Positions 8,661 through 17,220 are shown, numbered from the stretch's first letter. The stretch: DNA of 30,931 nt from JANSYP01 sp039184415 (GCA_039184415.1 JBCDBB010000025.1:1-30931), one strand, 5' to 3'. Numbers and translations: made by a program. The notes: a model not told the origin generated them from the letters alone.

Positions 8661-9581
8661 TCATGCCAGGCGCACCGTGTTCTTGAGCTCTCCGATCTGC
8701 GCGATTTCACAGGTGACGGTGTCGCCATCCTTCAGGAATTGCGGGGGTTCCATCGCATATCCGACGCCCGACGGCGTGCCGGTCGCCACGATGTCGCCCG
8801 GCTCCAGGGTCAGGCCCTCGGAGAGCGAAGAGATCAGGGTCGGGATGTCGAAGATCATGTCCCGCGTCGTCCCGTCCTGGCGCATCTCGTCGTTCACCGA
8901 CAGACGGATCGCCAGATCATGGGGGTCGCTGATCTCATCGGCCGTTACGATCCAGGGGCCGAGCGGGCAGGATCCGTCGAGCGCCTTGCCCTTGAAATAC
9001 TGGCCGCCATGGCGGCGCTGCACGTCGCGGGCGGTGATGTCGTTCAGGATGGTGTAGCCGAAGACATGGTCGAACGCGTCTTCCTTGGGGATGTTCCGGC
9101 CCGGCTTGCCGATCACGACCGCCAGTTCGACCTCGTAATCGATATTCTCGGACACGCCCCGGAAGATCGGGATGACACCACCCGGGCCGACGACGGAGGT
9201 CGGCGGTTTCGTGAAATAGACCGGGTGGTCGGTGATCCCGATGGTCTTTTTCTGCGCCCGCTCGCCTTCGGCGATGTGGTCGGCATAGTTGCGTCCCACG
9301 CAGAACACATTCTTGAGCGGCTTCGGCAGCGGCGCCATCACGGCGCTTTCCGGGACCATGTGGCAGGCGTCGTCGTGCTGTCCTGCTTCGGCTTCGGCCA
9401 CCAGGCTCTGCAGTGGGCCCAGTCCCTCCGGACCTGCCTCGATCAGCGCCTGGATCGTTCCTGCCTTGAGGCTGTCGGGGGACGCTCCATTGGCGGCCTT
9501 TGCAATCTCCAGCATTGCGCCGTTCTTGAGCCGGACCGCGGCCACGGCTTTGCCGTCCACGGCAATCGTTGCTAGTTGCAT
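8661..9581 (-). CDS. Fumarylacetoacetate hydrolase (FAH) family protein
   Basis: The ATG at 9581 follows a purine-rich AAGGGGGGAAC site and gives 306 residues; upstream in-frame starts add no conserved sequence. The FAH fold is clear: FCVGRNYADHIAEGE (cap of the active site), YFTKPPTSVVGPGG, then DYEVELAVVIGK with the two metal-binding glutamates, the downstream ILNDITARDVQ with a metal-binding aspartate, and the C-terminal LEPGDIVATGTPSGVG. Members hydrolyse or decarboxylate acyl-pyruvates and related 2,4-diketo acids, or act as hydratases or ureidoglycolate lyase-like enzymes; the substrate cannot be assigned. It is the first gene of the importer operon and is read divergently from the GntR regulator, which suggests it degrades the imported compound. 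Confidence 0.93.
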   Translation of the reverse strand: MQLATIAVDGKAVAAVRLKNGAMLEIAKAANGASPDSLKAGTIQALIEAGPEGLGPLQSLVAEAEAGQHDDACHMVPESAVMAPLPKPLKNVFCVGRNYADHIAEGERAQKKTIGITDHPVYFTKPPTSVVGPGGVIPIFRGVSENIDYEVELAVVIGKPGRNIPKEDAFDHVFGYTILNDITARDVQRRHGGQYFKGKALDGSCPLGPWIVTADEISDPHDLAIRLSVNDEMRQDGTTRDMIFDIPTLISSLSEGLTLEPGDIVATGTPSGVGYAMEPPQFLKDGDTVTCEIAQIGELKNTVRLA

Positions 9582-9754
9582 GTTCCCCCCTTGCACCCAT
9601 GTTCGTCTGCCCGAAGCCGGTGATGCGCCGCAGCCCTCCTCCAGGGCGACGGCCGGTTTCGAGCAGAACGGCCCGTCCGGTCCCGAGTTCCATCGGGTTC
9701 CGGGACATCTTCCGCCTTTACAGAAAGCCGCGAGGGCGCGATGAAAGCAATGAA

Positions 9755-9764
9755 CCAATGTTGG
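9755..9764. promoter_or_regulatory. Candidate operator in the divergent FAH/GntR promoter region
   Basis: CCAA-TG-TTGG is a short inverted repeat located 11 bases before the start codon of the GntR gene, inside the 193-base divergent region (9582-9774). FCD-type GntR proteins commonly bind short inverted repeats near their own start. It is short enough to arise by chance. No convincing -35/-10 pair was recognised here for either direction. Confidence 0.3.
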
Positions 9765-9774
9765 AATTGGGTGG

Positions 9775-10485
9775 ATGACAAAAGCCGCGACCGCAGCGCT
9801 GGTGGCCCGGATACGGCGCCTGATGGGCGAGGGGGGTTATGCCCATAACGACCGGCTTCCGGCGGAACGGCAGCTCTGCGAAGTGCTTGGCGTATCACGC
9901 AATCGGCTGCGCACCGCCCTGAAAAGCATGGAGGAATCGGGTCTGATCTGGCGCCATATCGGGCGCGGCACATTTGTGGGTGCGCGGCCCGTGCTGAACC
10001 TGGAAGACGTGATGTTCCTGCGTGATCAGGTCAGTGCGCCACAGATCGTGGCGGTGCGCTTCACGATCGAGCCCGATCTGGCGCGGCTGGCCGCGTCCCA
10101 TGCCACATCGCGGGATCTCGACCACCTGCGCAGCTGTGCCGAACAGTGCCGCAAGGCGCGGGACTGGCGCGAATATGAGGCGACGGACCACAATCTGCAC
10201 CATGCCATCGCGCGGGCGTCCAAGAACCAGCTCTTTCTCTATTTCTTCGAGACGCTGAATGTCGTGCGCCGCTCGATGGTCTGGGGGCAGACGCGCACGA
10301 CGCGCAAGCCGGCGCGCGACTATTGCAGCTTCACGCAGCATGACCAGATCGTTTCCGCGATAGCGGCACGCGACGGCGATGAGGCGGCGCGTGCCATGAC
10401 GCGCCACCTGGAGTCGGTCTATGAGCGCATCCTGCCGGAGCTGCGACTGGGGACGTCGCCGGAGGCGGCGGGGGCGGCGCGCTAG
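9775..10485 (+). CDS. GntR family transcriptional regulator, FadR/FCD subfamily
   Basis: The 236-residue protein has an N-terminal winged helix-turn-helix (residues about 5-70, with LPAERQLCEVLGVSRNRLRT as the recognition region) and an all-helical C-terminal FCD effector domain (about 90-215) containing FTIEPDLARLAA, DHNLHHAIARAS and a final HLESVYERILPEL. FCD regulators usually bind small carboxylic acids and a metal ion and repress neighbouring catabolic operons. The gene is divergent from the FAH-ABC-Ldh_2 operon, so that operon is its likely target and the effector is probably the imported acid. Its 3' end overlaps the convergent glycosidase gene by four bases. Confidence 0.93.
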   Translation: MTKAATAALVARIRRLMGEGGYAHNDRLPAERQLCEVLGVSRNRLRTALKSMEESGLIWRHIGRGTFVGARPVLNLEDVMFLRDQVSAPQIVAVRFTIEPDLARLAASHATSRDLDHLRSCAEQCRKARDWREYEATDHNLHHAIARASKNQLFLYFFETLNVVRRSMVWGQTRTTRKPARDYCSFTQHDQIVSAIAARDGDEAARAMTRHLESVYERILPELRLGTSPEAAGAAR

Positions 10486-11759
10486 GGCGCCGCGGCCCGT
10501 TCGGTCAGAAACTCCAGCACCATGGCGGCGGTCCAGGTGAACTGTCCGCCGCCGCAGGGCTCTGCGGTGATCGGGTCGTAATACTCGGCAAAGCCGCTGG
10601 CCTCGATCAGCCGGACGCTGTCGCGGACGATGCGCGCGACGATCTCTCGCTCGCCCGCCTTGGAGAGCCCGTCGGCGATCAGGTAATTGACGATCAGCCA
10701 TGCCGGGCCGCGCCAGTAGCGCAACGCGTCGAATTCCGGCACCGATGGATCGTGGCTGGGGATCAGGTAGTTGACCGCTTCACCCAGCGTTGCGATGCGT
10801 GCCGCGATCGCGGACGCGCGGTCCGGCGGGACCGGGGCGAAGGCCGCGATCAGCCCGCCGACCGAGGGGCTGTCGACCAAGGCGCCGATGGCACGGTCAT
10901 GGCAGAGATACTGACCGGCAGCATCGGACCAGAGCGCCTCCATCGCATCGATGCCGCGCGCGGCAAAAGCCCGGGACTGCGCCGCAATCTCCGGCGCGCC
11001 GAGCTCCTGCGCGAGATGGGCCAGTTCGCTGCAGGAGCGGATCAGGATCGCGTTGAAGCCCGGATCGACCATCTTGAAGGGTGAGGCCGCATGCAGTTTC
11101 GTGTTGTCCCAACCGAGGTCGCGGAAACACTGCACCAGCCATATGTAGCGCTCATACTGGGACTGGGTCGGCCGGTGCGCGGGATTGGCGTGGAGCGTGT
11201 CACGCCGCGTGAAGGGTTCCACCCCCTCAACCGGGACCCGGTCCAGCGCGGCGTCCCAATCCACGGAATTGTCCCGACCGGATTCCCATGGATGCAGGAT
11301 CGCGACGAGGCCGGTTCCCTCCGGATCGCGGCAGCGAAAGAACCACTGGTGCCAGGCGTGGATCCGGGGCAGCAGCGCGCGCGCCCGCTCCGACGCCATG
11401 TCCCGGTCCTTCGCCCGTTCGAAGAGCCGGCGCACGCAAAAGGCCGCCACGGGCGGCTGCGTGATGCCGGTCGTGGGGACCGCGCGGCCCGTGCGCCAGA
11501 CCTCCGGGCCCGGGAAGTAGCCGTCGTCAGGCTGGTGAAAGACGATATGGGGCACCATCCCGTCGTCCCACTGATGGGCGAAGAGCGTGTCGATCTCGGT
11601 CCAGGCGCGCGCCTCGTCGAGCTGGGCAAGGCCGAGCGCGCTGAGGCAGCTGTCCCAGTTCCACTGGAACGGATAAAGCCCCGCGGTCGGCACCGTGTAG
11701 GTCCCGCGATCATTGAGGCGCAGGATTTCCTGCGCCTTGTCGATCATGTCCTTGGCCAT
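10482..11759 (-). CDS. Cytoplasmic GH63/MGH1-like glycoside hydrolase
   Basis: The 425-residue protein looks like a compact (alpha/alpha)6-barrel glycosidase of the GH63 / mannosylglycerate-hydrolase group. Diagnostic stretches are YPFQWNWDSCLSALGLA near residue 30, WDDGMVPHIVFH, and HPWESGRDNSVDWD (156-169) whose D163 is the likely general acid. Near the C-terminus EYYDPITAEPCGGGQFTWTA places E400 as a candidate catalytic base. There is no signal peptide, so hydrolysis happens after uptake. It is the last gene of the ABC operon (nine bases from the ATPase gene), so the importer probably brings in its substrate: an alpha-linked glucosyl or mannosyl compound such as a glycerate or glycerol glycoside, or a small alpha-glucoside. 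The exact substrate is inference. Confidence 0.82.
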   Translation of the reverse strand: MAKDMIDKAQEILRLNDRGTYTVPTAGLYPFQWNWDSCLSALGLAQLDEARAWTEIDTLFAHQWDDGMVPHIVFHQPDDGYFPGPEVWRTGRAVPTTGITQPPVAAFCVRRLFERAKDRDMASERARALLPRIHAWHQWFFRCRDPEGTGLVAILHPWESGRDNSVDWDAALDRVPVEGVEPFTRRDTLHANPAHRPTQSQYERYIWLVQCFRDLGWDNTKLHAASPFKMVDPGFNAILIRSCSELAHLAQELGAPEIAAQSRAFAARGIDAMEALWSDAAGQYLCHDRAIGALVDSPSVGGLIAAFAPVPPDRASAIAARIATLGEAVNYLIPSHDPSVPEFDALRYWRGPAWLIVNYLIADGLSKAGEREIVARIVRDSVRLIEASGFAEYYDPITAEPCGGGQFTWTAAMVLEFLTERAAAP

Positions 11760-11768
11760 GACCGGTCC

Positions 11769-12812
11769 CTACGCCACGGCAAGGGTGGTTTCGGGATCGA
11801 ACCACCGGATCCGGTCCTGTTGCGGCGCGAGCGTGAGCTTTTCGCCGACATGGACCTTCATGTCGCTGTCGAGCACGGCGCGGAACATGGCGCCCTCGAC
11901 CTCGCAGGTGACCAGCAGGTGGGCGCCTAGCGGCTCCACCACCTTGGCCGTCGCCGTGAGGCCGCTGTCGGCGACGCGGATATCCTCGGGCCGGACGGCG
12001 AATTGCAGCGGTGCGCTGCGGCTGGCCGGACCTTCCAGCACCTGGCCCGCAACCTGCCATTTGCCGTCGCCCGAGGGCGTGGCGGGCAGGAAATTCATCG
12101 GCGGATTGCCGATGAAGCCCGCGACGAATTCCGCGGCCGGATTGCGATAGACCTCGATGGGCGTGGCGGCCTGCACGATCCGGCCCTGGTGCATGACGCT
12201 GATCCGGTCGGCGAGGCTCATCGCCTCGACCTGGTCATGGGTGACGTAGATCGCGGTGGTCTTGCTATCGGCCAGAACGCCCTTGAGTTCTGCGCGCATC
12301 TCCAGCCGGAGCAGCGCGTCGAGGTTCGAGAGCGGCTCGTCCATCAGGATCACGTCAGGTTCCATCGCGAGCGCCCGGGCCACGGCGACCCGCTGGCGCT
12401 GACCGCCCGAAAGCTCGCCCGAATACCGCTTGAGCAGCTGGTCAATATGCATCAGGCCCGCGGTTCGCTCGACCCGGCGGGTGACCTCGTCATCGGGCAG
12501 CTTCTGCATCCGGAGCCCGAAGCCGATATTTTCGAACACGGTCAGATGCGGGAAGACCGCGTAGTTCTGGAACACCATCGAGATCCCGCGATCCTTGGGC
12601 GACAGGTGATCGACCCGCCGCCCCCCGATCCAGACCTCTCCGGTGGTGGCGGTCTCGAGCCCGGCGATGATCCGCAGCAGGGTGGACTTTCCGCAGCCCG
12701 AGGCGCCCAGCAGAACCATGAATTCCTGGTCCGCAATCGTCAGGTTGATGTCATGGAGCGCCTGGTAGGATCCGAAGCTCTTGGCGATGTTCTTGATCTG
12801 AATTTCAGCCAT
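11769..12812 (-). CDS. Carbohydrate ABC transporter ATP-binding protein, MalK/UgpC family
   Basis: The 347-residue protein combines a nucleotide-binding domain (Walker A GASGCGKST at 36-44, signature LSGGQRQRVAVARALA, Walker B VILMDEPLSNLD, H-loop VTHDQVEAM) with a C-terminal TOBE-type regulatory domain from about residue 235 to 345. That two-domain layout is the MalK/UgpC/MsmK group, which energises CUT1 sugar importers. It follows the second permease gene after 30 bases and precedes the glycosidase gene by nine. A single ATPase gene implies a homodimer serving the two different permeases. Confidence 0.95.
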   Translation of the reverse strand: MAEIQIKNIAKSFGSYQALHDINLTIADQEFMVLLGASGCGKSTLLRIIAGLETATTGEVWIGGRRVDHLSPKDRGISMVFQNYAVFPHLTVFENIGFGLRMQKLPDDEVTRRVERTAGLMHIDQLLKRYSGELSGGQRQRVAVARALAMEPDVILMDEPLSNLDALLRLEMRAELKGVLADSKTTAIYVTHDQVEAMSLADRISVMHQGRIVQAATPIEVYRNPAAEFVAGFIGNPPMNFLPATPSGDGKWQVAGQVLEGPASRSAPLQFAVRPEDIRVADSGLTATAKVVEPLGAHLLVTCEVEGAMFRAVLDSDMKVHVGEKLTLAPQQDRIRWFDPETTLAVA

Positions 12813-12842
12813 TGATCTGTTTCCTTTGTCAGCCGGACCGCC

Positions 12843-13688
12843 TCAGCGGTTGGCGATGCCCCACATGGCGAAGAGGTACTTGCGCACGGCGAAGATGAAG
12901 ATCAGCGCCGGCACCACGAGGATGAAGCCGCCCGCGAACTTCAGATGCAGCGGCGCCTCGCCGAGCGTCTGCAGCAGGAAGGCGGGCAGGGTTCGGTTCT
13001 CGATGGTGAGCACCGCCGCCGCGAACACCTCGTTCCAGGAGATCACGAAGGCGAAGATCGCCGATGCCGTGATGCCCGGCAGGATGAGCGGCAGCACGAC
13101 CTTGGTGAAGGCGGTGAAGCGCGTGCAACCGAGCGTCCAGGCCGCTTCCTCCAGCTCGATGGGGATGCCGGAGAAGAGCGAAAAGGTGATGAGCACCGCA
13201 AAGGGGATCGCCAGCGTCGTATGCACCAGCGCGAGCCCGAAGGCGGTGTCGTCCAGCCCGGTCCGGATGAAGAGCACCGCCAGCGGCAGCGCCAGGAGCG
13301 GGAGCGGGAAGGCCCGGGTCAGAAGGATCAGAAGCCGGAAGGCCTCCTTGCCCCGGAACTCGAACCGCGACAGCGCGTAGCCCGCCGGGGCCCCGATAAC
13401 GATGGACATCACCATCGTCATCGCCGCCACCAGGACGGAGTTCCAAAGCGCCCGCAGGATGCCCTGGAAGTTGGCGAAGAAGGTCAGGCTGCCCATGTCG
13501 AAATGGGGAATGAACGACTTGGGGAAGCTGTTGACCTCTTCCGGCGACGAGAGCGTGTTAAGGAGTAGAAAGTAGAGCGGAACGATCACCCAGGCGCAGA
13601 GCAGAACGACGGATGCGCCGTAGAGAAACTGCCCCGCCTTGCGCGAGGCCCCCGTGTCCGCCGGGAGGTCGGCGACTGCAACGGTCAT
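12843..13688 (-). CDS. Carbohydrate ABC transporter permease, MalG/UgpE type
   Basis: This 281-residue inner-membrane protein has six hydrophobic helices and the CUT1 EAA loop EEAAWTLGCTRFTAFTKVVL (about residues 185-205) that docks with the ATPase. The N-terminal cytoplasmic segment and the long periplasmic loop after helix one (FPKSFIPHFDMGSL) are usual for MalG-type partners. Its ATG overlaps the stop of the partner permease gene (ATGA at 13688-13685), indicating coupled production of a heterodimer. Confidence 0.94.
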   Translation of the reverse strand: MTVAVADLPADTGASRKAGQFLYGASVVLLCAWVIVPLYFLLLNTLSSPEEVNSFPKSFIPHFDMGSLTFFANFQGILRALWNSVLVAAMTMVMSIVIGAPAGYALSRFEFRGKEAFRLLILLTRAFPLPLLALPLAVLFIRTGLDDTAFGLALVHTTLAIPFAVLITFSLFSGIPIELEEAAWTLGCTRFTAFTKVVLPLILPGITASAIFAFVISWNEVFAAAVLTIENRTLPAFLLQTLGEAPLHLKFAGGFILVVPALIFIFAVRKYLFAMWGIANR

Positions 13689-14530
13689 ATCGTGGCTCCT
13701 TTCGGGACGCGCAGGGCGCGCAGGATGACGAGGGTGAAGGCGATCGAGATGGCCAGCACGATGAGGGCCAGGGCTGCGGCTGCACCGCCATCCTGAAGGT
13801 CGAACTGGTAGGCGTAGATCTCGCCCATGAGCACCGGGAAGAGCGTTCCGCCCAGGGCGGCGACGACTGCGAAGACTTCAAAGGCCAGCACGACACGCAA
13901 GATCAGGGCGGTCTGAAGCGATGGCCGCAGAAGCGGCAGCGTGACCTTCAGGAAACGCTTCCAGGGCGATGCGCCGAACACCTCGGCGGCCTCGTAGTAT
14001 TCCTTGGGGATCAACCCGATCCCGGCCACCAGGATGACCAGCATGATCGCCGTCGCGCGCCAGATTTCGGCCAGGGCGATGGCGACGAAGACGATGAGCG
14101 GGTTCTGGTAGGAGAGCAGGTTCACGGGCTGATCGACGATGCCGAGCCCCGTCATCATCGAGTTGAGGAAGCCGGACTGTTCGAAGATCGCCAGCCAGAT
14201 GATCCCGGCCGCCAGATCCGAAATGCCCAGCGGGATCGTCCAGATGTAAAGGACCATGTCGCGGCCCTTCTGCATCCGGTTGACCATCGTCGCCATTAGG
14301 AGCGCGAGGGCGACCTGAACCGGCACGACGGCGGCGGCGAGCAGCAGTGTGTTCTGCAGCGAGATCGGGAACTTCCAGTAGCTCGCGACCTCGCGGAAAT
14401 TGTCGAGCGTAAAGCCGTCACCGGTGGAAAAGGCTTCCTGCGAGACCAACACGAACGGGTAGAGAAAGAAGAGACAGAGAAAGAGCGTGACCGGAAGGAT
14501 CAGCAGATAGGGCAGAATCCGGGCGTTCAT
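13685..14530 (-). CDS. Carbohydrate ABC transporter permease, MalF/UgpA type
   Basis: The 281-residue protein starts with a membrane helix (ILPYLLILPVTLFLCLFFLY), has about six helices in all, and carries the EAA motif YYEAAEVFGASPWKRFLKVT around residues 180-200. It pairs with the MalG-type permease to form the transmembrane channel of a CUT1 sugar importer. It lies about 100 bases downstream of the binding-protein gene, separated by a stem-loop, and overlaps the next permease gene by four bases. Confidence 0.94.
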   Translation of the reverse strand: MNARILPYLLILPVTLFLCLFFLYPFVLVSQEAFSTGDGFTLDNFREVASYWKFPISLQNTLLLAAAVVPVQVALALLMATMVNRMQKGRDMVLYIWTIPLGISDLAAGIIWLAIFEQSGFLNSMMTGLGIVDQPVNLLSYQNPLIVFVAIALAEIWRATAIMLVILVAGIGLIPKEYYEAAEVFGASPWKRFLKVTLPLLRPSLQTALILRVVLAFEVFAVVAALGGTLFPVLMGEIYAYQFDLQDGGAAAALALIVLAISIAFTLVILRALRVPKGATI

Positions 14531-14587
14531 GGAAAAGCTCCATTTCTGACACGCGCGCGTGCCTCACGGATTTGGGGAGGATCCGGA

Positions 14588-14601
14588 CCGCGCAAGCGCG
14601 G
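14588..14601 (-). other. Stem-loop between binding-protein and permease genes
   Basis: CCGCGC-AA-GCGCGG is a perfect six-base-pair inverted repeat in the 102-base gap between the binding-protein stop and the first permease start; the flanks (CCGG before, CCGG after) can extend it. Such hairpins after malE-like genes commonly stabilise the upstream message, so that more binding protein than permease is made. No T-run follows on the minus strand, so it is unlikely to be a full terminator. Confidence 0.5.
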
Positions 14602-14632
14602 CCCGGAGGTCGGGGATGTCAGCGTGGTCCGG

Positions 14633-15901
14633 TCACTCGACCGGGCAGGCACCTTCCGAGGGCGCGTCCGGGGCCCAGCAGGGGGCGCCGGTTTCTTCCA
14701 TGATGGCGCTCAGCCGGCGCTTCTGATCCTCGAGGACGCGGTCGATCGGCTGGCGTGCCAGCACGATGCGCTCGAACGTGTCGACATAGACCCGGTTGAA
14801 GTCACCGCCCTTTTCGCCGAGCCCGGAGGGGAGCAGGCCGGGATTTGCGTCCGGCGCGCCGCTCATCGCCGCGATGGCGGCGCCGGAGGCCTGAACCGAG
14901 GCCGGCAGATCGTCGGGCAGGTCCACATCCACCACCGGGAAGAAGCTGGTGGCTTTCAGCGTCTCGATCTGGGTTTCGGGGGCGAGCATGTAGCTGACAA
15001 GCGCCTTGGCGGCATCCACGTCAGGCGCGGTCTTTGGAATGGCGACGCCCGCAAGGACGGGCATGAATCCGCGCCCGGTGGGTCCGGCGGGGGCCGGGAA
15101 GGCCACGAAATCGTCGGGCCGCTCGTTGAAGGCCTGCGCCAGGCGCGAGGTGTGGTCGAAAACGATCCATGCATCGCCAGACAGAAGCTGTTCCTGCATG
15201 AACGAAAAATTGGTCGAGGACGGGTTGGTGTGCTCCCAAAGCTCGATGAATTTCTCCCAGGCGGTGACGGCTTCGGGCGACGCAAAGGTGCGCACGACCC
15301 CGTCGGTATAGGAGGGATAGAGATATCCCTGGAAGAACCTGTGCTTCAGCCCTTTGGGGCCCGCCGGAAACCCGAATTTCGGGGACCCTGTGGCCTCGTG
15401 GACATTGGCGGCCCATTCGATCAGCTGGTCGTAGGTCAGCGCGTTGATGTCGGCGCCCTCGGGGAGATAGGGCAGGGCCTCCTTGTTGGCCGCCATGATG
15501 TAGCTGGCCTGCATCCAGGGAATGTACTGCATGTTGTCCGTGCCGAGACGGGCGAGCGTGTTGAAGGTCTCGCTGGAGGCCGACACACCGAGGTCGTCGA
15601 GATCGACGAGGCTTTCCGGGTCGATTGCCGAGAAGTTGCCGTGCAGCGCCCCGAGCAGTTCGATGGATCCCGATCCCGCCTGAAGCTCGGCCTGAAGGCG
15701 GGTCAGCCAGGGGCCGTCCTCGTTGGGTTGATAATCGACGGTCTGATCGAAGCCCGACAGAACGTCCTGACGCATGGCCTGGGCCTCTTCCACGGGTCGT
15801 GCCTGCGTCGACCAGAACAGCACATCGGCCTCAACGGCGGCGGCTGAGACGAGAAATGCCAGGCCGGAAACAGCGCCGGCAAGATGGGTGATACGGGTCA
15901 T
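14633..15901 (-). CDS. Extracellular solute-binding protein of a carbohydrate (CUT1) ABC transporter
   Basis: The 422-residue protein begins with a Sec signal peptide (hydrophobic stretch about residues 5-22, probable cleavage after EA near residue 25) and has the family-1 binding-protein pattern: VLFWSTQARPVEEAQAM in the first lobe, NMQYIPWMQASYIMAANKEA, then LLSGDAWIVFDHTSRLAQAF and the hinge-region AGVAIPKTAPDVDAAKALVS. No lipobox cysteine is visible, so it is a soluble periplasmic receptor. It is the first gene of the operon, divergent from the LacI regulator. The ligand is unknown; the terminal GH63-like enzyme points to a small glycoside. Confidence 0.93.
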   Translation of the reverse strand: MTRITHLAGAVSGLAFLVSAAAVEADVLFWSTQARPVEEAQAMRQDVLSGFDQTVDYQPNEDGPWLTRLQAELQAGSGSIELLGALHGNFSAIDPESLVDLDDLGVSASSETFNTLARLGTDNMQYIPWMQASYIMAANKEALPYLPEGADINALTYDQLIEWAANVHEATGSPKFGFPAGPKGLKHRFFQGYLYPSYTDGVVRTFASPEAVTAWEKFIELWEHTNPSSTNFSFMQEQLLSGDAWIVFDHTSRLAQAFNERPDDFVAFPAPAGPTGRGFMPVLAGVAIPKTAPDVDAAKALVSYMLAPETQIETLKATSFFPVVDVDLPDDLPASVQASGAAIAAMSGAPDANPGLLPSGLGEKGGDFNRVYVDTFERIVLARQPIDRVLEDQKRRLSAIMEETGAPCWAPDAPSEGACPVE

Positions 15902-16050
15902 GGGGTCCTCCCTAGGGTTCCGAACAGCGCGCGGTCAGCAATGCGCCGGGCGCTCCGGCCCCACGCCACCCCTGTCTTTGGTGCAAGGTGCGGCGGTGAG
16001 CCGGCTGTCGACCCCAGATGGCGGGGCGCCGGCGACTGGAGGAATGGTGA

Positions 16051-16062
16051 TATAACGTTATA
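16051..16062. promoter_or_regulatory. LacI-type operator O1 (TATAACGTTATA)
   Basis: A perfect 12-base palindrome with the central CG typical of LacI/PurR/CcpA-family operators lies 150 bases upstream of the binding-protein start. It overlaps a TTGACT -35-like element read toward the transporter operon (plus-strand AGTCAA at 16067-16072), so repressor bound there could block that promoter. The rest of the 302-base divergent region (15902-16203) holds the second operator below and no other recognised element. Confidence 0.7.
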
Positions 16063-16177
16063 CCAAAGTCAATCTGATTTTTTCGATGAACTACTTGAAG
16101 GGCTTTAATCTGCGTCAGATCATGACAAACGAGCGTGTTGGCCCTTGAATTATCGTGATCTCTCCCGGATGGATTGA

Positions 16178-16189
16178 TTTAACGTTTTA
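16178..16189. promoter_or_regulatory. LacI-type operator O2 (TTTAACGTTTTA)
   Basis: This copy shares the TAACGTT core with O1 and lies 14 bases before the LacI start codon; the two centres are 127 bases apart. The position suggests autoregulation, and two spaced sites could allow looping. It is less symmetric than O1, as expected for a weaker auxiliary site. Confidence 0.6.
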
Positions 16190-16203
16190 TCTTTTGAGCG
16201 CGT

Positions 16204-17220
16204 ATGATGACGGAACGACCGAAACTGGGCACTGTCGCAAAGGAAGCGGGCGTGTCCGTGGCGACGGCCAGCCAGGTGATGCGCGGTACCGGCCGGATCT
16301 CGGAAAAGACGCGCAAAAAGGTTCTGCGCGCCGCGCAAAAACTCCGTTACGTGCCCGATGCCCGTGCTGCCTCCATGCGTTCGGGTCAGTCCCGCGAAAT
16401 CGGCTTTGCCATCCACCAGATCGCCAACCCGTTCAATGCCGAGGTCATAAGCGGTGTCAGCGATCAGCTTGAGACCGAAGGGTATCTGGTCTCCGTTCTG
16501 GACGCCCGCGACAACGCCGACCGGCAGGGCGATCAGCTCGAGGCGTTCATCCGAAACTCTCGCGGCGGCCTGCTCTGGGTGCCGGCGCTGGACACGCCGG
16601 CGGACCGGCTGGAGCTGCTCGCCGCCCACCGTCTGCCCACCGTCACATTTCTGCGGCGGCCCGAGGGGTCGGTGTTCGACCATGTCGGGATCCGCAACGC
16701 CGAGGCGACCGGGGCCGGCACGCGGCATCTGGCCGAGCTGGGACATCGCCATATCGCCTATCTCGGCGGGTCGGGAATGATGGAGGTCCGCAGAGCCCGG
16801 ATCGCGGGCTACACCCGACAGATGGCCGAACGCGGTCTCGGCCCGCCCGTGGTCTGGGATTCCGGTGACAACAAGCTGGCAGGCATGAATTCCATGATGG
16901 CCCTCCGCGAGGCCCATCCCGACACCACGGCGGTGGTCTGCAACGGCGACATGGTCGCGCTCGGCGCCTGTCTGGCACTGACGCGCGTCGGTCTGCAGCC
17001 GGGCCGGGATCTGTCCGTGATTGGGTTCGACGATATTCAGGATGCGGCGGTGGCGACGCCGCCCCTGACCACGATGGCCGTGCATCCCTACCAGCTTGGC
17101 CGCAGGCTCGCCCGGACCATGCTCGACCGGATCCGCGATCCGCAGATGCCGGTCACTGTTTCGGAGATTTCCGCGGACCTTGTCCTGCGCGAAACGACGG
17201 CGCCGCCTCGGGCCACCTGA
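16204..17220 (+). CDS. LacI family transcriptional regulator of the glycoside ABC operon
   Basis: The 338-residue protein has the LacI N-terminal helix-turn-helix and hinge (TVAKEAGVSVATASQVMRGT, then KLRYVPDARAASMRSG) followed by a periplasmic-binding-protein-like effector domain (IGFAIHQIANPFNAEVISGV to the DLSVIGFDDIQDA and PPLTTMAVHPYQLGRRLA motifs). Two ATG codons lie in tandem (16204 and 16207); either could be used. It is divergent from the binding-protein gene with matching operators between them, so it most likely represses the uptake-hydrolysis operon until a sugar effector binds. The usual VSxxTVSRVLN of the family reads VSVATASQVMR here. Confidence 0.95.
   Translation: MMTERPKLGTVAKEAGVSVATASQVMRGTGRISEKTRKKVLRAAQKLRYVPDARAASMRSGQSREIGFAIHQIANPFNAEVISGVSDQLETEGYLVSVLDARDNADRQGDQLEAFIRNSRGGLLWVPALDTPADRLELLAAHRLPTVTFLRRPEGSVFDHVGIRNAEATGAGTRHLAELGHRHIAYLGGSGMMEVRRARIAGYTRQMAERGLGPPVVWDSGDNKLAGMNSMMALREAHPDTTAVVCNGDMVALGACLALTRVGLQPGRDLSVIGFDDIQDAAVATPPLTTMAVHPYQLGRRLARTMLDRIRDPQMPVTVSEISADLVLRETTAPPRAT

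Noticed and set aside
7550..8728. Longer start (8728) for the binding protein
   Set aside because: It would bury the Sec signal peptide inside the protein; the ATG at 8575 has a strong GGAGGAGG site.
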